Below are positions 23,793 to 32,857 of a DNA stretch of 64,000 nucleotides, in pieces. Origin of the DNA: Terriglobia bacterium (GTDB lineage Bacteria > Acidobacteriota > Terriglobia > Terriglobales > Acidobacteriaceae); NCBI GenBank assembly GCA_020073495.1, contig JAIQFD010000002.1, forward strand, positions 558,001 to 622,000. The letters run 5' to 3'. Position 1 is the stretch's first letter. Every line of letters starts with the position of its first letter. The position numbers and the translations under genes were made by a program. Under the pieces are notes generated by a model. That model saw only the letters and a list, made by a program, of their open reading frames with translations, did no database searches and was not told the origin of the DNA.

Positions 23793-25052
23793 ATGGCGAT
23801 CCAGGTCCGCGAAAACGCGAGGATGGCGCTCACCACAGTGCGCGAGCACAAGGTGCGCTCCGCGTTGACCGTGCTGGGCGTGGTCATCGGCATCACCACC
23901 CTGGTCGGGGTGGCCTCGATCCTGGTGGGCTTGGACCGCGACATGCGCGGGTTCCTGGAGCAGTACGGAGCGGACACCCTCTTCGTATTCAAATTCGATC
24001 CCGGCATCCACATCGGACGACTTTCCACGGAAGAGAGGATGCGGAAGTCGCTGACGCTGGAGGATGCCTTCGCCATCCGCGAGGAGTGCACCGCGGTGAA
24101 GAGCGTCGTCGCAGAGGCATATCCGCGCTTCAACTTCTCCGGTCCTCGGTCACAGCCCACGGCGCGCTACCAGGGACATGAGGCTTTCAACATCGATCAC
24201 TCCGGCTCGCTTCCGGCCTACGAGCAGGTGTACCACGTGACCGTGCTCAAGGGACGCTACTTCAACGAAGCCGAGAACCTGCATCGCGCCGACGTCGTGG
24301 TGATCGGCTACGACCTGGCCGACACCTTCTTCGGCAACACCGATCCGCTGGGCAAAACCGTTCTTGTGGATTCGATCCCCTACACGGTCATCGGCGTGGC
24401 GGACAAGCGCAAGGGGAACTTCTTCAAGGACCAGTCGGCGGACCGCGTCGCCACCGTGCCGATCTATACCTATCTCAAGCACCACCCGCTGAATGACGAG
24501 ATCGTGATCGGCGTGGAGGCATACCCGGGGATGAAGGCGACGGCTGAGGACCAGGTGCGGGACGTGCTGCGGCGCCGGCGCCGGGTGCCCTTCAAGAAGC
24601 CGGACAATTTCGGAATCTCCAGTGCGGAACAGATCGCACAGCAGTTCCACCAGATCGTGGGCGCGGTGGCCCTGCTGGTGGTTGTGATCAGCTCGATCGG
24701 CTTGCTGATCGGCGGCGTGGGTGTGATGAATATCATGCTGATGTCGGTGACGGAGCGCACGCGAGAGATCGGGGTGCGCAAGGCCATCGGGGCGCGCCGA
24801 TCGGACGTGATCGGCCAATTCCTGATCGAGGCCATCACCCTCACGGGCATCGGCGGCGTGATCGCGGTCCTCCTGGTGATCGCCATCACCTGGATCCTGA
24901 ATACTTTTGTGCCCACGCTGCCCATGGAGGTACCCGCATGGGCGGTGGTGATCGGCGTGCTGACGTCCATGAGCGTCGGCCTGTTCTTCGGCATCTACCC
25001 GGCGATGCGCGCCGCGCGCCTCGACCCGGTGGAAGCGCTGAGGTATGAGTAG
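23793..25052 (+). CDS. MacB-type ABC transporter permease (FtsX family), second of two
   Basis: The 419-residue protein has the same plan as its neighbour: one N-terminal helix (about 24-46), a periplasmic domain, three C-terminal helices and SVTERTREIGVRKAIGAR as coupling helix. Its ATG follows the previous TAA with no gap, so translation is coupled. The two permeases are clearly paralogous but well diverged in the periplasmic domain, which suggests a heterodimeric exporter or lipoprotein-releasing type complex. A strong terminator follows at 25087-25119. Confidence 0.88.
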   Translation: MAIQVRENARMALTTVREHKVRSALTVLGVVIGITTLVGVASILVGLDRDMRGFLEQYGADTLFVFKFDPGIHIGRLSTEERMRKSLTLEDAFAIREECTAVKSVVAEAYPRFNFSGPRSQPTARYQGHEAFNIDHSGSLPAYEQVYHVTVLKGRYFNEAENLHRADVVVIGYDLADTFFGNTDPLGKTVLVDSIPYTVIGVADKRKGNFFKDQSADRVATVPIYTYLKHHPLNDEIVIGVEAYPGMKATAEDQVRDVLRRRRRVPFKKPDNFGISSAEQIAQQFHQIVGAVALLVVVISSIGLLIGGVGVMNIMLMSVTERTREIGVRKAIGARRSDVIGQFLIEAITLTGIGGVIAVLLVIAITWILNTFVPTLPMEVPAWAVVIGVLTSMSVGLFFGIYPAMRAARLDPVEALRYE

Positions 25053-25086
25053 CTCGTAGCTGGTGGTTAGGAGCTAGGAAAAGTAA

Positions 25087-25119
25087 ACGGCACCTCGCAA
25101 GAGGTGCCGTCCTGTTTTT
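25087..25119 (+). terminator. Strong, probably bidirectional terminator between the permease and korB genes
   Basis: A perfect 10-bp stem ACGGCACCTC-GCAA-GAGGTGCCGT (25087-25110) followed by CCTGTTTTT. Read on the minus strand it is followed by TTTACTTTT, so it can also end the korA-korB transcript. AGCTAGTAGCT-like repeats flank it. Confidence 0.88.
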
Positions 25120-25130
25120 CGAGCTACTAG

Positions 25131-26177
25131 CTACCGCAAATCCGCCATGATCTCGTCGAGCACGCTTTTGGGCGGGCGGACGGCGGACTCGGGCAGCGTG
25201 GCCAGCGGCTTGTCGGTCATGTTGAGCAGGTCGATGAAAGTCGGCGCCTTGGGATTGATGTAGAACACCCCGGTCAGCACCTCGCCCTTGTCGTGCGCTT
25301 CGGCCAGCATGGAGATGGCCTTGACCTTGTCGGTGGGGTCGTAGTCTTCGTGTAACTTGCGCAGCCGCAGGTGCGAGCCGTCGTGCAAGGTCACGTCCAC
25401 GGTCGTGCCCGCATCGTATTCCACGTCGATCTGTTCGAAGCCTGGGACGAAGGTGATGTCGTGCAACGGCTCGTCGTGGTCCTTCATGAACTTGTAGGAC
25501 TTGGTCGAACCCTCGTGGTCGTTGAAGGTGACGCAGGGGGAGATGACGTCCAGCATGACCGTACCGCGGTGCGCGATCGCGGCTTTCAGCATGGCGAAGA
25601 GCTGCTTCTTGTCGCCGGAGAAGGAGCGGCCGACGAACGAAGCGCCCAGTTGGATGGCCAGCGCGCAGGTGTCGATCGGAGGCAGGTCGTTGATGACCCC
25701 GGTCTTCAGCTTGGAACCGATGTCCGCAGTCGCCGAGAACTGGCCCTTGGTCAGGCCGTACACGCCGTTGTCCTCGATGATGTAGATCATGGGCAGATTG
25801 CGGCGCATGAGGTGAATGAATTGCCCGATGCCGATGGAGGCGGTATCGCCGTCGCCGGAGACTCCCAAGGCCATCACCTGCTGGTTGGCGAGTACAGCCC
25901 CGGTGGTCACTGAGGGCATGCGGCCGTGCACCGAGTTGAAGCTGTGCGACCGGCTCATGAAGTACGCCGGGCTCTTGGAAGAGCAGCCGATGCCCGACAT
26001 CTTGATGACGCGCTCGGGCTTCACGCCCATCTCGAACATGGCGTCCACGATGCGTTCGGAGATGGCGTTATGGCCGCAGCCCGCGCACAGGGTGGTCTTC
26101 CCGCCCCGGTAGTCGATCACGTTCAGGCCGATACGGTTGCTTTTCGGTTCCGGAGTCGCGGTCGGTGTGGTCACCAT
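25131..26177 (-). CDS. korB: 2-oxoacid:ferredoxin oxidoreductase, beta subunit
   Basis: The 348-residue subunit carries thiamine diphosphate (GDGDTASIG at 108-116, with the downstream NGVYGLTKGQ) and ligates an iron-sulfur cluster through Cys in CAGCGHN (31, 34) and GIGCSS (65). With the alpha subunit it oxidatively decarboxylates 2-oxoglutarate or a related 2-oxoacid to the acyl-CoA, reducing ferredoxin; run in reverse it fixes carbon dioxide. The korA stop and this ATG are one base apart (TAAGATG). The short two-subunit form, without a separate delta ferredoxin, is typical of KorAB of aerobes. Confidence 0.9.
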   Translation of the reverse strand: MVTTPTATPEPKSNRIGLNVIDYRGGKTTLCAGCGHNAISERIVDAMFEMGVKPERVIKMSGIGCSSKSPAYFMSRSHSFNSVHGRMPSVTTGAVLANQQVMALGVSGDGDTASIGIGQFIHLMRRNLPMIYIIEDNGVYGLTKGQFSATADIGSKLKTGVINDLPPIDTCALAIQLGASFVGRSFSGDKKQLFAMLKAAIAHRGTVMLDVISPCVTFNDHEGSTKSYKFMKDHDEPLHDITFVPGFEQIDVEYDAGTTVDVTLHDGSHLRLRKLHEDYDPTDKVKAISMLAEAHDKGEVLTGVFYINPKAPTFIDLLNMTDKPLATLPESAVRPPKSVLDEIMADLR

Positions 26178-26178
26178 C

Positions 26179-28017
26179 TTACTTCCCCTCCATGGAGATC
26201 AGTTCGTCGGTCACGGAGCGCGCGTCGAGCGGCAGGCCGTGGATGTGCGCGATGCTGCGCAGCTTGGTGATGCGCTCCGGAGTCAGGTCGAGACGGAGCA
26301 GGTCGAACATCTGGCGGTCACGGTTCTGCTCCACCACATAGATACGGTCGTGTTTGTCGATGAAGTCCACCACTTCCTTGGTGAACGGGTAGGCGCGCAG
26401 GCGCAGGTAATCGGTGTCGAGCTTGTACTCGTCGCGCAACTGATCGCGCGACTCGACGATCGCCCAGTGTGAGGTACCGTAGGCGATGATGCCGATCTTG
26501 GCCTTGCCGTCGCCGATGATCTCGGGCTTGGGAACGAAGGAGCGCGCCGTCTCGAATTTTCGCGCCAGGCGCTCCATGTTGTGTTCGAAATCGTCCGGGC
26601 GCTCGGAATACTGCGCCCTTTCGTTGTGGCCGCTTCCGCGAGTGAAGTAGGCTGCCGCCGGGTGGTCGGTGCCGGGCAGCGTGCGGTAGCCGATGCCGTC
26701 CCCGTCCACGTCCTTGTAGCGGGAAAAGCTGCCCAGCCGGACGAGGTCCTCCTTCGTGAGCACCTTGCCACGCTTGATGGGCTTGGTCGGGTACTGGAAC
26801 GGGTCGCTCATCCAGTTGTTCATGCCCAGGTCGAGGTCGGACATGACGAAGACCGGGGTCTGGAACTGCTCCGCCAGATCGAAGGCCTCGATGCCGAAAT
26901 CGAAGCACTCGCTCACCGAGTTCGGGATGAGCATCAGGTGCTTAGTGTCACCGTGGGAGAGGACGGCGTTGGAGAGAATGTCCCCCTGCGAGGTGCGCGT
27001 AGGCAGCCCGGTCGAAGGCCCGACACGCTGGATGTCCCAGATCACCGCCGGCACTTCCACGTAGTAAGCCAGGCCGACGAACTCGGCCATGAGCGAGATG
27101 CCCGGGCCTGAGGTTGCGGTCATGGCGCGCGCGCCCGCCCAGCCGGCGCCGATGACCATGCCAATGGCCGCCAGCTCGTCCTCCGCCTGCACGATGGCAA
27201 AGGTGGACTTCCCGTCCGGGCCGATGCGGTAGTCCCGCATGTAGTCGATCAAAGCTTCCGCCACCGACGAGGAAGGCGTGATCGGGTACCAAGCCACCAC
27301 GGTCACGCCGCCGAACATGGCGCCCATGGCCGCAGCGGAGTTGCCGTCGATGATGATCTTGCCCGCGGTCTTGTCCATGCGCTCGACGTAAAACGGGTCC
27401 GCCTTCTTCAGCGAAGCCTTGGCGTAATCGAAGCCCGCCTGTACCGCCGCCAGGTTCAGGTTCGCGGCCTTCACCTTGCTGGCAAACTGTTTGCGAATGG
27501 CCTTCTCGACTTCCGTCATCTCGATGTCGAGCAGATAGGCGACGACACCGACATAGATCATGTTCTTGACCAGTTTGCGCAGCTTGGGCTCGGGACAGAC
27601 CGGAGCTACCAGCTTGTCGTAGGGCACGGAGTAGAAGGTCAGGTCCTGGCGCAGAGCGGCCAGGTTCAGCGGCTCGTCGTAGACGACCGCAGCTCCCGGC
27701 GACAGCGACTTCACGTCATCGGTCGCCGTTTCCGCGTTCATCGCCACCAGCAGGTCGATCTCTTTCTTGCGGCCGATGTAGCCGTCCTTGTTGACACGGA
27801 TCGTGTACCAGGTGGGGAGGCCCGCGATATTCGAAGGGAACAGGTTCTTGCCCGAGACCGGGACACCCATCTGGAAAATGCTGCGAAGAAGTACGGAGTT
27901 GGAAGACTGCGAGCCGGAGCCGTTGACGGTCGCAACCTGGATGCTCACGTCGTTGACGACCCGCTTGCGCTCAGGCCGTTGCGGAGCTTCCCGGACTGCG
28001 AGATCACTGGAGGCCAT
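26179..28017 (-). CDS. korA: 2-oxoacid:ferredoxin oxidoreductase, fused gamma-alpha subunit
   Basis: The 612-residue protein joins an N-terminal gamma domain (about 25-190, VATVNGSGSQSSNSVLLRSIFQMG) to the alpha part (from about 215, GNSAAAMGAMFGGVTVVAWYPITPSS, with the conserved YPITPSS and TATSGPGISLM motifs). It binds thiamine diphosphate and CoA with KorB. ATG 28017 is preceded by AAAGGAACC. The 2-oxoglutarate-specific naming rests on the KorA-type gamma-alpha fusion; pyruvate or branched-chain 2-oxoacids are not excluded. A TACAAT at about 28085-28090 on the minus strand may be its -10. Confidence 0.9.
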   Translation of the reverse strand: MASSDLAVREAPQRPERKRVVNDVSIQVATVNGSGSQSSNSVLLRSIFQMGVPVSGKNLFPSNIAGLPTWYTIRVNKDGYIGRKKEIDLLVAMNAETATDDVKSLSPGAAVVYDEPLNLAALRQDLTFYSVPYDKLVAPVCPEPKLRKLVKNMIYVGVVAYLLDIEMTEVEKAIRKQFASKVKAANLNLAAVQAGFDYAKASLKKADPFYVERMDKTAGKIIIDGNSAAAMGAMFGGVTVVAWYPITPSSSVAEALIDYMRDYRIGPDGKSTFAIVQAEDELAAIGMVIGAGWAGARAMTATSGPGISLMAEFVGLAYYVEVPAVIWDIQRVGPSTGLPTRTSQGDILSNAVLSHGDTKHLMLIPNSVSECFDFGIEAFDLAEQFQTPVFVMSDLDLGMNNWMSDPFQYPTKPIKRGKVLTKEDLVRLGSFSRYKDVDGDGIGYRTLPGTDHPAAAYFTRGSGHNERAQYSERPDDFEHNMERLARKFETARSFVPKPEIIGDGKAKIGIIAYGTSHWAIVESRDQLRDEYKLDTDYLRLRAYPFTKEVVDFIDKHDRIYVVEQNRDRQMFDLLRLDLTPERITKLRSIAHIHGLPLDARSVTDELISMEGK

Positions 28018-28184
28018 ACCTGAAGGTTCCTTTCCCGTTCCCGACGGCGTTATGAATTGAAGATCGGGGACATCGGAAATATTTATTGTACCTCACACTC
28101 GCCGGTGACGTAAGCCGCGGGCCCGGGGCGCTGCGGTAACGAAGCAATATCGTCTTACGATGTAAGTGCACTCCGCCGGGCCGC

Positions 28185-29168
28185 TTACGCAACGGCAAAG
28201 AACTGCGCCATGTGGCGGAACTTCTCGTACCGGCCCGACACCAGGTCCGCTGCGCTCTTCCCTTTCAAGGCGGCGAAGTGCTGCTGCAGGGCCGCGTCGA
28301 GCAGGGCGGCGGCGGCTTCGTGGTCGGTGTGCGCGCCGCCTACGGGCTCGGGCACAATGTCGTCGATGCAGCCCAGTTCCTGCAACTCCTTCGGGGTGAT
28401 CTTCAGCGCCTGGGCAGCGACCTCTTTCTTCCCCGTGTCGCGCCACATGATGGAGGCGCAGCCCTCGGGCGAGATGACGGAATAAATGGTGTTCTCCATC
28501 ATCAGCACGCGGTCGGCCACGGCGATGGCCAGCGCGCCACCCGATCCGCCTTCGCCGGTGATGGTGGCGATGATGGGCACTTCCAAGCGCGCCATCTCGC
28601 GCAGGTTGCGGGCGATGGCTTCCGCCTGTCCGCGTTCCTCGGCGCCCAGGCCGGGATAGGCGCCCGGCGTATCCACGAAGGTGAAGACAGGCCGCCTGAA
28701 CTTTTCCGCCAGCTTCATGAAGCGCAGCGCCTTGCGGTAACCCTCGGGATTGGGCATGCCGAAATTGCGATAGACCTTCTGTTTGGTGTCGCGCGCCTTC
28801 TGATGCCCGATCACCATCACTTCCTCGCCGTGGAACTTGGCCATGCCGCAGACGATGGCGGGGTCGTCGCCGAAGACCCGGTCGCCGTGCAACTCGGTCC
28901 AGCCGGTGAAGATTCGCTCGGCGTAATCCAGCGTGTAGGGCCGCTGCGGATGGCGGGCCAACTCGGTCTTCTGCCAAGCGGTGAGATGGGCGTAAAGCTG
29001 CTGGCGGAGCGCTTCCACCTGGGCATGCAGCCGGTGGAGCTGGCGCTGGGCTTCCTGGTTGTCGCCGGCGGCGGTCTCCAGGCGCTCGATCTCGCGCTCG
29101 ATGTTCTGCAATTCTCGCTGTGCTTTGGTGGCTGGATCCATTTGCGTTGCGACGGCAGAAGCTTCCAC
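28185..29168 (-). CDS. accA: Acetyl-CoA carboxylase carboxyltransferase, alpha subunit
   Basis: The 327-residue AccA transfers the carboxyl group from biotin to acetyl-CoA together with AccD in the first step of fatty-acid synthesis. It has the N-terminal helical region, RPYTLDYAERIFTGWTELHGDR, FVDTPGAYPG and GEGGSGGALAI, all family hallmarks. I take GTG 29168, which has AGGACGGAG before it; the later ATG 29141 has no ribosome site and would remove nine residues. It lies 54 bases after the dnaE stop in the same direction, the dnaE-accA order also found in E. coli. Confidence 0.94.
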   Translation of the reverse strand: MEASAVATQMDPATKAQRELQNIEREIERLETAAGDNQEAQRQLHRLHAQVEALRQQLYAHLTAWQKTELARHPQRPYTLDYAERIFTGWTELHGDRVFGDDPAIVCGMAKFHGEEVMVIGHQKARDTKQKVYRNFGMPNPEGYRKALRFMKLAEKFRRPVFTFVDTPGAYPGLGAEERGQAEAIARNLREMARLEVPIIATITGEGGSGGALAIAVADRVLMMENTIYSVISPEGCASIMWRDTGKKEVAAQALKITPKELQELGCIDDIVPEPVGGAHTDHEAAAALLDAALQQHFAALKGKSAADLVSGRYEKFRHMAQFFAVA

Positions 29169-29222
29169 GACTCCGTCCTTTCAGCCAAGGGTGCGCGCCT
29201 GACAGCGCGGGGACAGTCGGAC

Positions 29223-32200
29223 TCAGTCGATGATGCGGACGCTGCCACGCCCGCACAGTTGTTCGACCCGGCTGATGAACGCCCGGTCCGGTTGGACATT
29301 ATAGCCTTCGGCCTCCATCACGACCATGAAGTCACCCGGACGTTCCACGTCGAATAACACCTTGGCTTCTCCCTTGCGCTCGACGCAGAGCGAGTGCAGC
29401 GCGTCCACCGTGGCCTCGGTCGCGGTCTCGAGCGGGACGCGGATGCGTAGCGACCGCGGAAGCCTGGGTTGCGCCTGCTCCAGCGGTGTGATCTCGCTGA
29501 CCGTCACCTTGGGGCTGCCCCCTTCCTCGACGCGCACGCCGCCGCGGATCAGCACGGGAACATCGAGCTTAACCTTGTCGCCGAGGCGGCGATAGGCCTC
29601 GGGAAAGACCAACATGTCCACGGAGCCCGCCATGTCCTCGAGAGTGCCCTGGGCGTAGAAATCGCCTTTCTTGGACTTGAGCACGCGCACATTCGTGATC
29701 ATGCCGGCAGTGTGGATCTCGTCTTTGCCGGTCGAGGACTTGATGGCGCAGATGGCTTCGGTATCGAGGGCGCTGAAATCCAGCAGCTTGTCGCGATACT
29801 TCTCCAGCGGGTGGCCTGTGATGAAGAAGCCGAGGATCTCCTTTTCCGCTGCCAGGCGGGTGTGCTCGTCCCACTCGGGGACGTTGGGCAGGTTGTCGTT
29901 GACTTCCGCAGCGGGCTCCTCACTGAATGAGATGAACAGCCCGTGCTGCCCGGACTCGGCGTCGCGCTGCGATTTCTGGGCGCGCTCGATGGCCTTGTCC
30001 AGCACCGCCATGAGCTGGGAGCGCCGGCCCAGCGAATCCATGGCGCCCGACTTGATCAGCGACTCCAGCACGCGCTTGTTGAGCAGCCGCAGATCCACGC
30101 GTTCGCAGAACTGAAAGACGGACTTGAACTGTCCGATCTCGACCCGGGCCTTCAATATCGATTCGATCGCGTTGTGCCCGACGTTCTTCACCGCCGCCAG
30201 GCCGAAGCGTATGGCGTTATCGTGGGGGGTGAAATTGGCGTCGGAGACGTTCACGTCGGGCGGCTCGACCGGGATGCCCATCTCGCGGCACTCGTTGATG
30301 TACTTGACCACGCTGTCGGTCGATCCCACCTGCGAGGTCAGCAGCGCGGCCATGAACTCCACCGGATGGTGCGTCTTGAGGTAAGCCGTATGGTAGGCGA
30401 GCAGTGCATAGGCCGCCGAGTGCGACTTGTTGAATCCGTAACCGGCGAACTGCTCCATCAGGTCGAAGATCTTCGCGACCTTCTGCTCCGGGAAGCCGCG
30501 CTCGGTCGCGCCCACCACGAAACGCTGGCGCTGTTTGGCCATCTCCTTGGGATCCTTCTTGCCCATCGCGCGTCGCAGCAGGTCGGCCTCTCCCAGCGAG
30601 TAGCCGGAGAGCCGGTTGGCGATCTGCATCACCTGTTCCTGGTACACGATGACGCCCAGCGTTTCCCGCAGGATCTCCTTCAGCTCGGGCAGCTCGTGCT
30701 CGACGCTCTTGCGCCCCCACTTGCGGTCGATGAAATCGTCGATCATCCCGCCCTGAATCGGCCCCGGACGGTAGAGCGCATTCAAGGCCGTCAGGTCCTC
30801 GACCGAGTTGGGCTGGTAGCGGCGCAGCACGTCGCGCATGCCGTGCGATTCAAACTGGAACACGCCCGAGGTCAGCCCTTTGTGGAAGACCTGCTCATAG
30901 GTCTTCTGATCGTCGAGCGAAACCTTGCTCAGGTCGAGCGCTCCGCCGCGCTGGGCGATGAGCTTGAGCGTGTCGTCGACGATGGTGAGCGTGGTCAGGC
31001 CGAGGAAGTCCATCTTGAGCAGGCCCATCTTCTCGATGGCGCTCATGTCGAAGGCGGTGACGATCTCCTCGTTCTTGGTGCGGTGCAGCGGGACCAGCTC
31101 GATGAGGGGACGCGGGGCGATGACCACGCCGGCGGCGTGCACGCCCGCGTTGCGCACCAGGCCCTCGAGCTTGCGGGCGGTGTCGATCAGCTCGCGGATC
31201 TGCGGCTCGTTGTCGTAGGCCTGCTGGAGCTGCGGAGACTCCTTGATGGCATCGTCGAGCTTGATGTTCAGCGTGTGCGGCACCATCTTGGCGATGCGGT
31301 CCACGTCGCTGTAGGGCATGTCCATGGCGCGGCCCACATCCTTGATGGCGGCCTTGGCCTGCATGGTGCCGAAGGTGATAATCTGCGCCACCTGCTCGCG
31401 TCCGTACTTGCGCGTCACGTAGTCGATCACTTCGCCACGCCGGTTCATGCAGAAGTCGATGTCGATGTCGGGCATCGAGACGCGCTCGGGATTCAGAAAG
31501 CGCTCGAAGAGCAGCTCGTGCTGCAGGGGGTCCAGATCGGTGATATGCAAGGCAAAGGAGACCAGAGAACCGGCCGCCGAACCACGCCCCGGGCCCACCG
31601 GGATGTTGTGCTCCCGCGCGTAGCGGATGAAGTCCCAGACGATCAGGAAATAGCCGGAGAATTTCATCTGCCGGATGATGGAGATCTCGCGCGTCAGGCG
31701 CTGCTCGTAATCGCCGAGCGGGTGCTTCAGCCGGCCCTGGGCGGAAAGCCCGCGCAGGGTCTCCAGCCGGCGCGCGAAACCGTCGCGCGTGACGTGCTCG
31801 AAATAGCTGTCGAGGGTGAAGCCCGGCGGGACTTCGAAGTGCGGGAACGGGTTCTTCACCTTCTCGATCTTGACGCTGCAGCGCTCGGCAATGGCGAGGG
31901 TGCGCGACACCGCCTCGGGTGAGTCCTGGAAGACGCGCGCCATCTCCTCGTAGCTCTTCACGAAGAACTGGTCGGTCTGGAACTTCATCCGGTTGGTGTC
32001 GTTGATGGACTTACCGGTCTGGATGCAGACCATCACGTCCTGCGCGTGGGCGTCGTCCTCGCAGAGGTAGTGGGAGTCGTTGGTGGCGACGACCAGCGCA
32101 CCCAGTTCCTTTGCGATCTTGTGCAAGTCGGGCAGGATCTTTCGCTCCTGATCCAGTCCCTGGTCCTGCACCTCGATGAAGAAGTTCTCCGCGCCGAAGA

Positions 32201-32699
32201 TCTCCCGGAAGTAGCCGGCCGCCGCGCGCGCCTGGTCGTACTTCCCTTCCGTCAGGTTCTCGGCGACTTCGCCCTTGAGGCACCCGGAGAGCGCGATCAG
32301 GCCCTGGGAGTGTTCCGCAAGGAATCTCTTGCTGATCCGCGGTTTGTAATAGAAGCCGTGGAGAGAGGCCTCGCTGGTGATGCGCACCAGGTTGCGGTAG
32401 CCCTCTTCGTTTTCGGCCAGCACCAGCAGGTGGTTGTAGGTGTCGCCCTCCGGAGGCGTGCGCTCGATGTCGTGGTCGTCCTTCTTGCAGATGTAGAGCT
32501 CGCAGCCGAGGATCGGCTTCACCCCGTGCTGCTTGCAGGCGTTGACGAAGTGGACGGCGCCAAAGATGTTGCCGTGGTCGGTCATGGCCACGGCCGGCAT
32601 GCCCAGTCGCTTCGCGGTCTCGGCCAACTTCTCGACGTCGCAGGCGCCGTCGAGCATGGAGTAGTCGGTATGCAGGTGCAGGTGGACGAATTGGGACAT
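29223..32699 (-). CDS. dnaE: DNA polymerase III, alpha (catalytic) subunit
   Basis: The 1158-residue replicative polymerase begins with the PHP domain (VHLHLHTDYSMLDGA and MTDHGN), continues with the C-family catalytic core including MPDIDIDFCMNRR with the active-site Asp pair near residue 410, the helix-hairpin-helix and the OB domain near 990-1080. Length and order match DnaE1. No intein or truncation is seen. It replicates the chromosome with the clamp and clamp loader. ATG 32699 begins the conserved MSQFVHLHLHTDYS. accA follows 54 bases later. Confidence 0.96.
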   Translation of the reverse strand: MSQFVHLHLHTDYSMLDGACDVEKLAETAKRLGMPAVAMTDHGNIFGAVHFVNACKQHGVKPILGCELYICKKDDHDIERTPPEGDTYNHLLVLAENEEGYRNLVRITSEASLHGFYYKPRISKRFLAEHSQGLIALSGCLKGEVAENLTEGKYDQARAAAGYFREIFGAENFFIEVQDQGLDQERKILPDLHKIAKELGALVVATNDSHYLCEDDAHAQDVMVCIQTGKSINDTNRMKFQTDQFFVKSYEEMARVFQDSPEAVSRTLAIAERCSVKIEKVKNPFPHFEVPPGFTLDSYFEHVTRDGFARRLETLRGLSAQGRLKHPLGDYEQRLTREISIIRQMKFSGYFLIVWDFIRYAREHNIPVGPGRGSAAGSLVSFALHITDLDPLQHELLFERFLNPERVSMPDIDIDFCMNRRGEVIDYVTRKYGREQVAQIITFGTMQAKAAIKDVGRAMDMPYSDVDRIAKMVPHTLNIKLDDAIKESPQLQQAYDNEPQIRELIDTARKLEGLVRNAGVHAAGVVIAPRPLIELVPLHRTKNEEIVTAFDMSAIEKMGLLKMDFLGLTTLTIVDDTLKLIAQRGGALDLSKVSLDDQKTYEQVFHKGLTSGVFQFESHGMRDVLRRYQPNSVEDLTALNALYRPGPIQGGMIDDFIDRKWGRKSVEHELPELKEILRETLGVIVYQEQVMQIANRLSGYSLGEADLLRRAMGKKDPKEMAKQRQRFVVGATERGFPEQKVAKIFDLMEQFAGYGFNKSHSAAYALLAYHTAYLKTHHPVEFMAALLTSQVGSTDSVVKYINECREMGIPVEPPDVNVSDANFTPHDNAIRFGLAAVKNVGHNAIESILKARVEIGQFKSVFQFCERVDLRLLNKRVLESLIKSGAMDSLGRRSQLMAVLDKAIERAQKSQRDAESGQHGLFISFSEEPAAEVNDNLPNVPEWDEHTRLAAEKEILGFFITGHPLEKYRDKLLDFSALDTEAICAIKSSTGKDEIHTAGMITNVRVLKSKKGDFYAQGTLEDMAGSVDMLVFPEAYRRLGDKVKLDVPVLIRGGVRVEEGGSPKVTVSEITPLEQAQPRLPRSLRIRVPLETATEATVDALHSLCVERKGEAKVLFDVERPGDFMVVMEAEGYNVQPDRAFISRVEQLCGRGSVRIID

Positions 32700-32780
32700 G
32701 AGGGGTTGACTTCAATTCTAATCGCACAGGAGGGCTGGACGGGCCTGTGAATATCCCGGCTGGAAAGGGCACCCGATTCT

Positions 32781-32857
32781 AACCACAGAGGGCACAGAAA
32801 TGCACAGAGGATTTCTGCTTCCGTGTCCCTCTGTGTCCCTCTGTGACCTCTCTGGTT
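32781..32857. repeat. Long inverted repeat built of CACAGAGG units
   Basis: Arms 32781-32812 and 32821-32857 pair over about 30 bases (AACCACAGAGGGCACAGA against its complement) and lie between dnaE and the tRNA nucleotidyltransferase gene, ending inside the latter's stop codon. It may act as a terminator for that gene and belongs to a CACAGAGG/CACGAAGG family seen elsewhere in the window. Confidence 0.7.

Noticed and set aside
29943-31922. Long plus-strand open frame opposite dnaE (659 codons)
   Set aside because: Shadow of dnaE codon bias; no recognisable domain or ribosome site.
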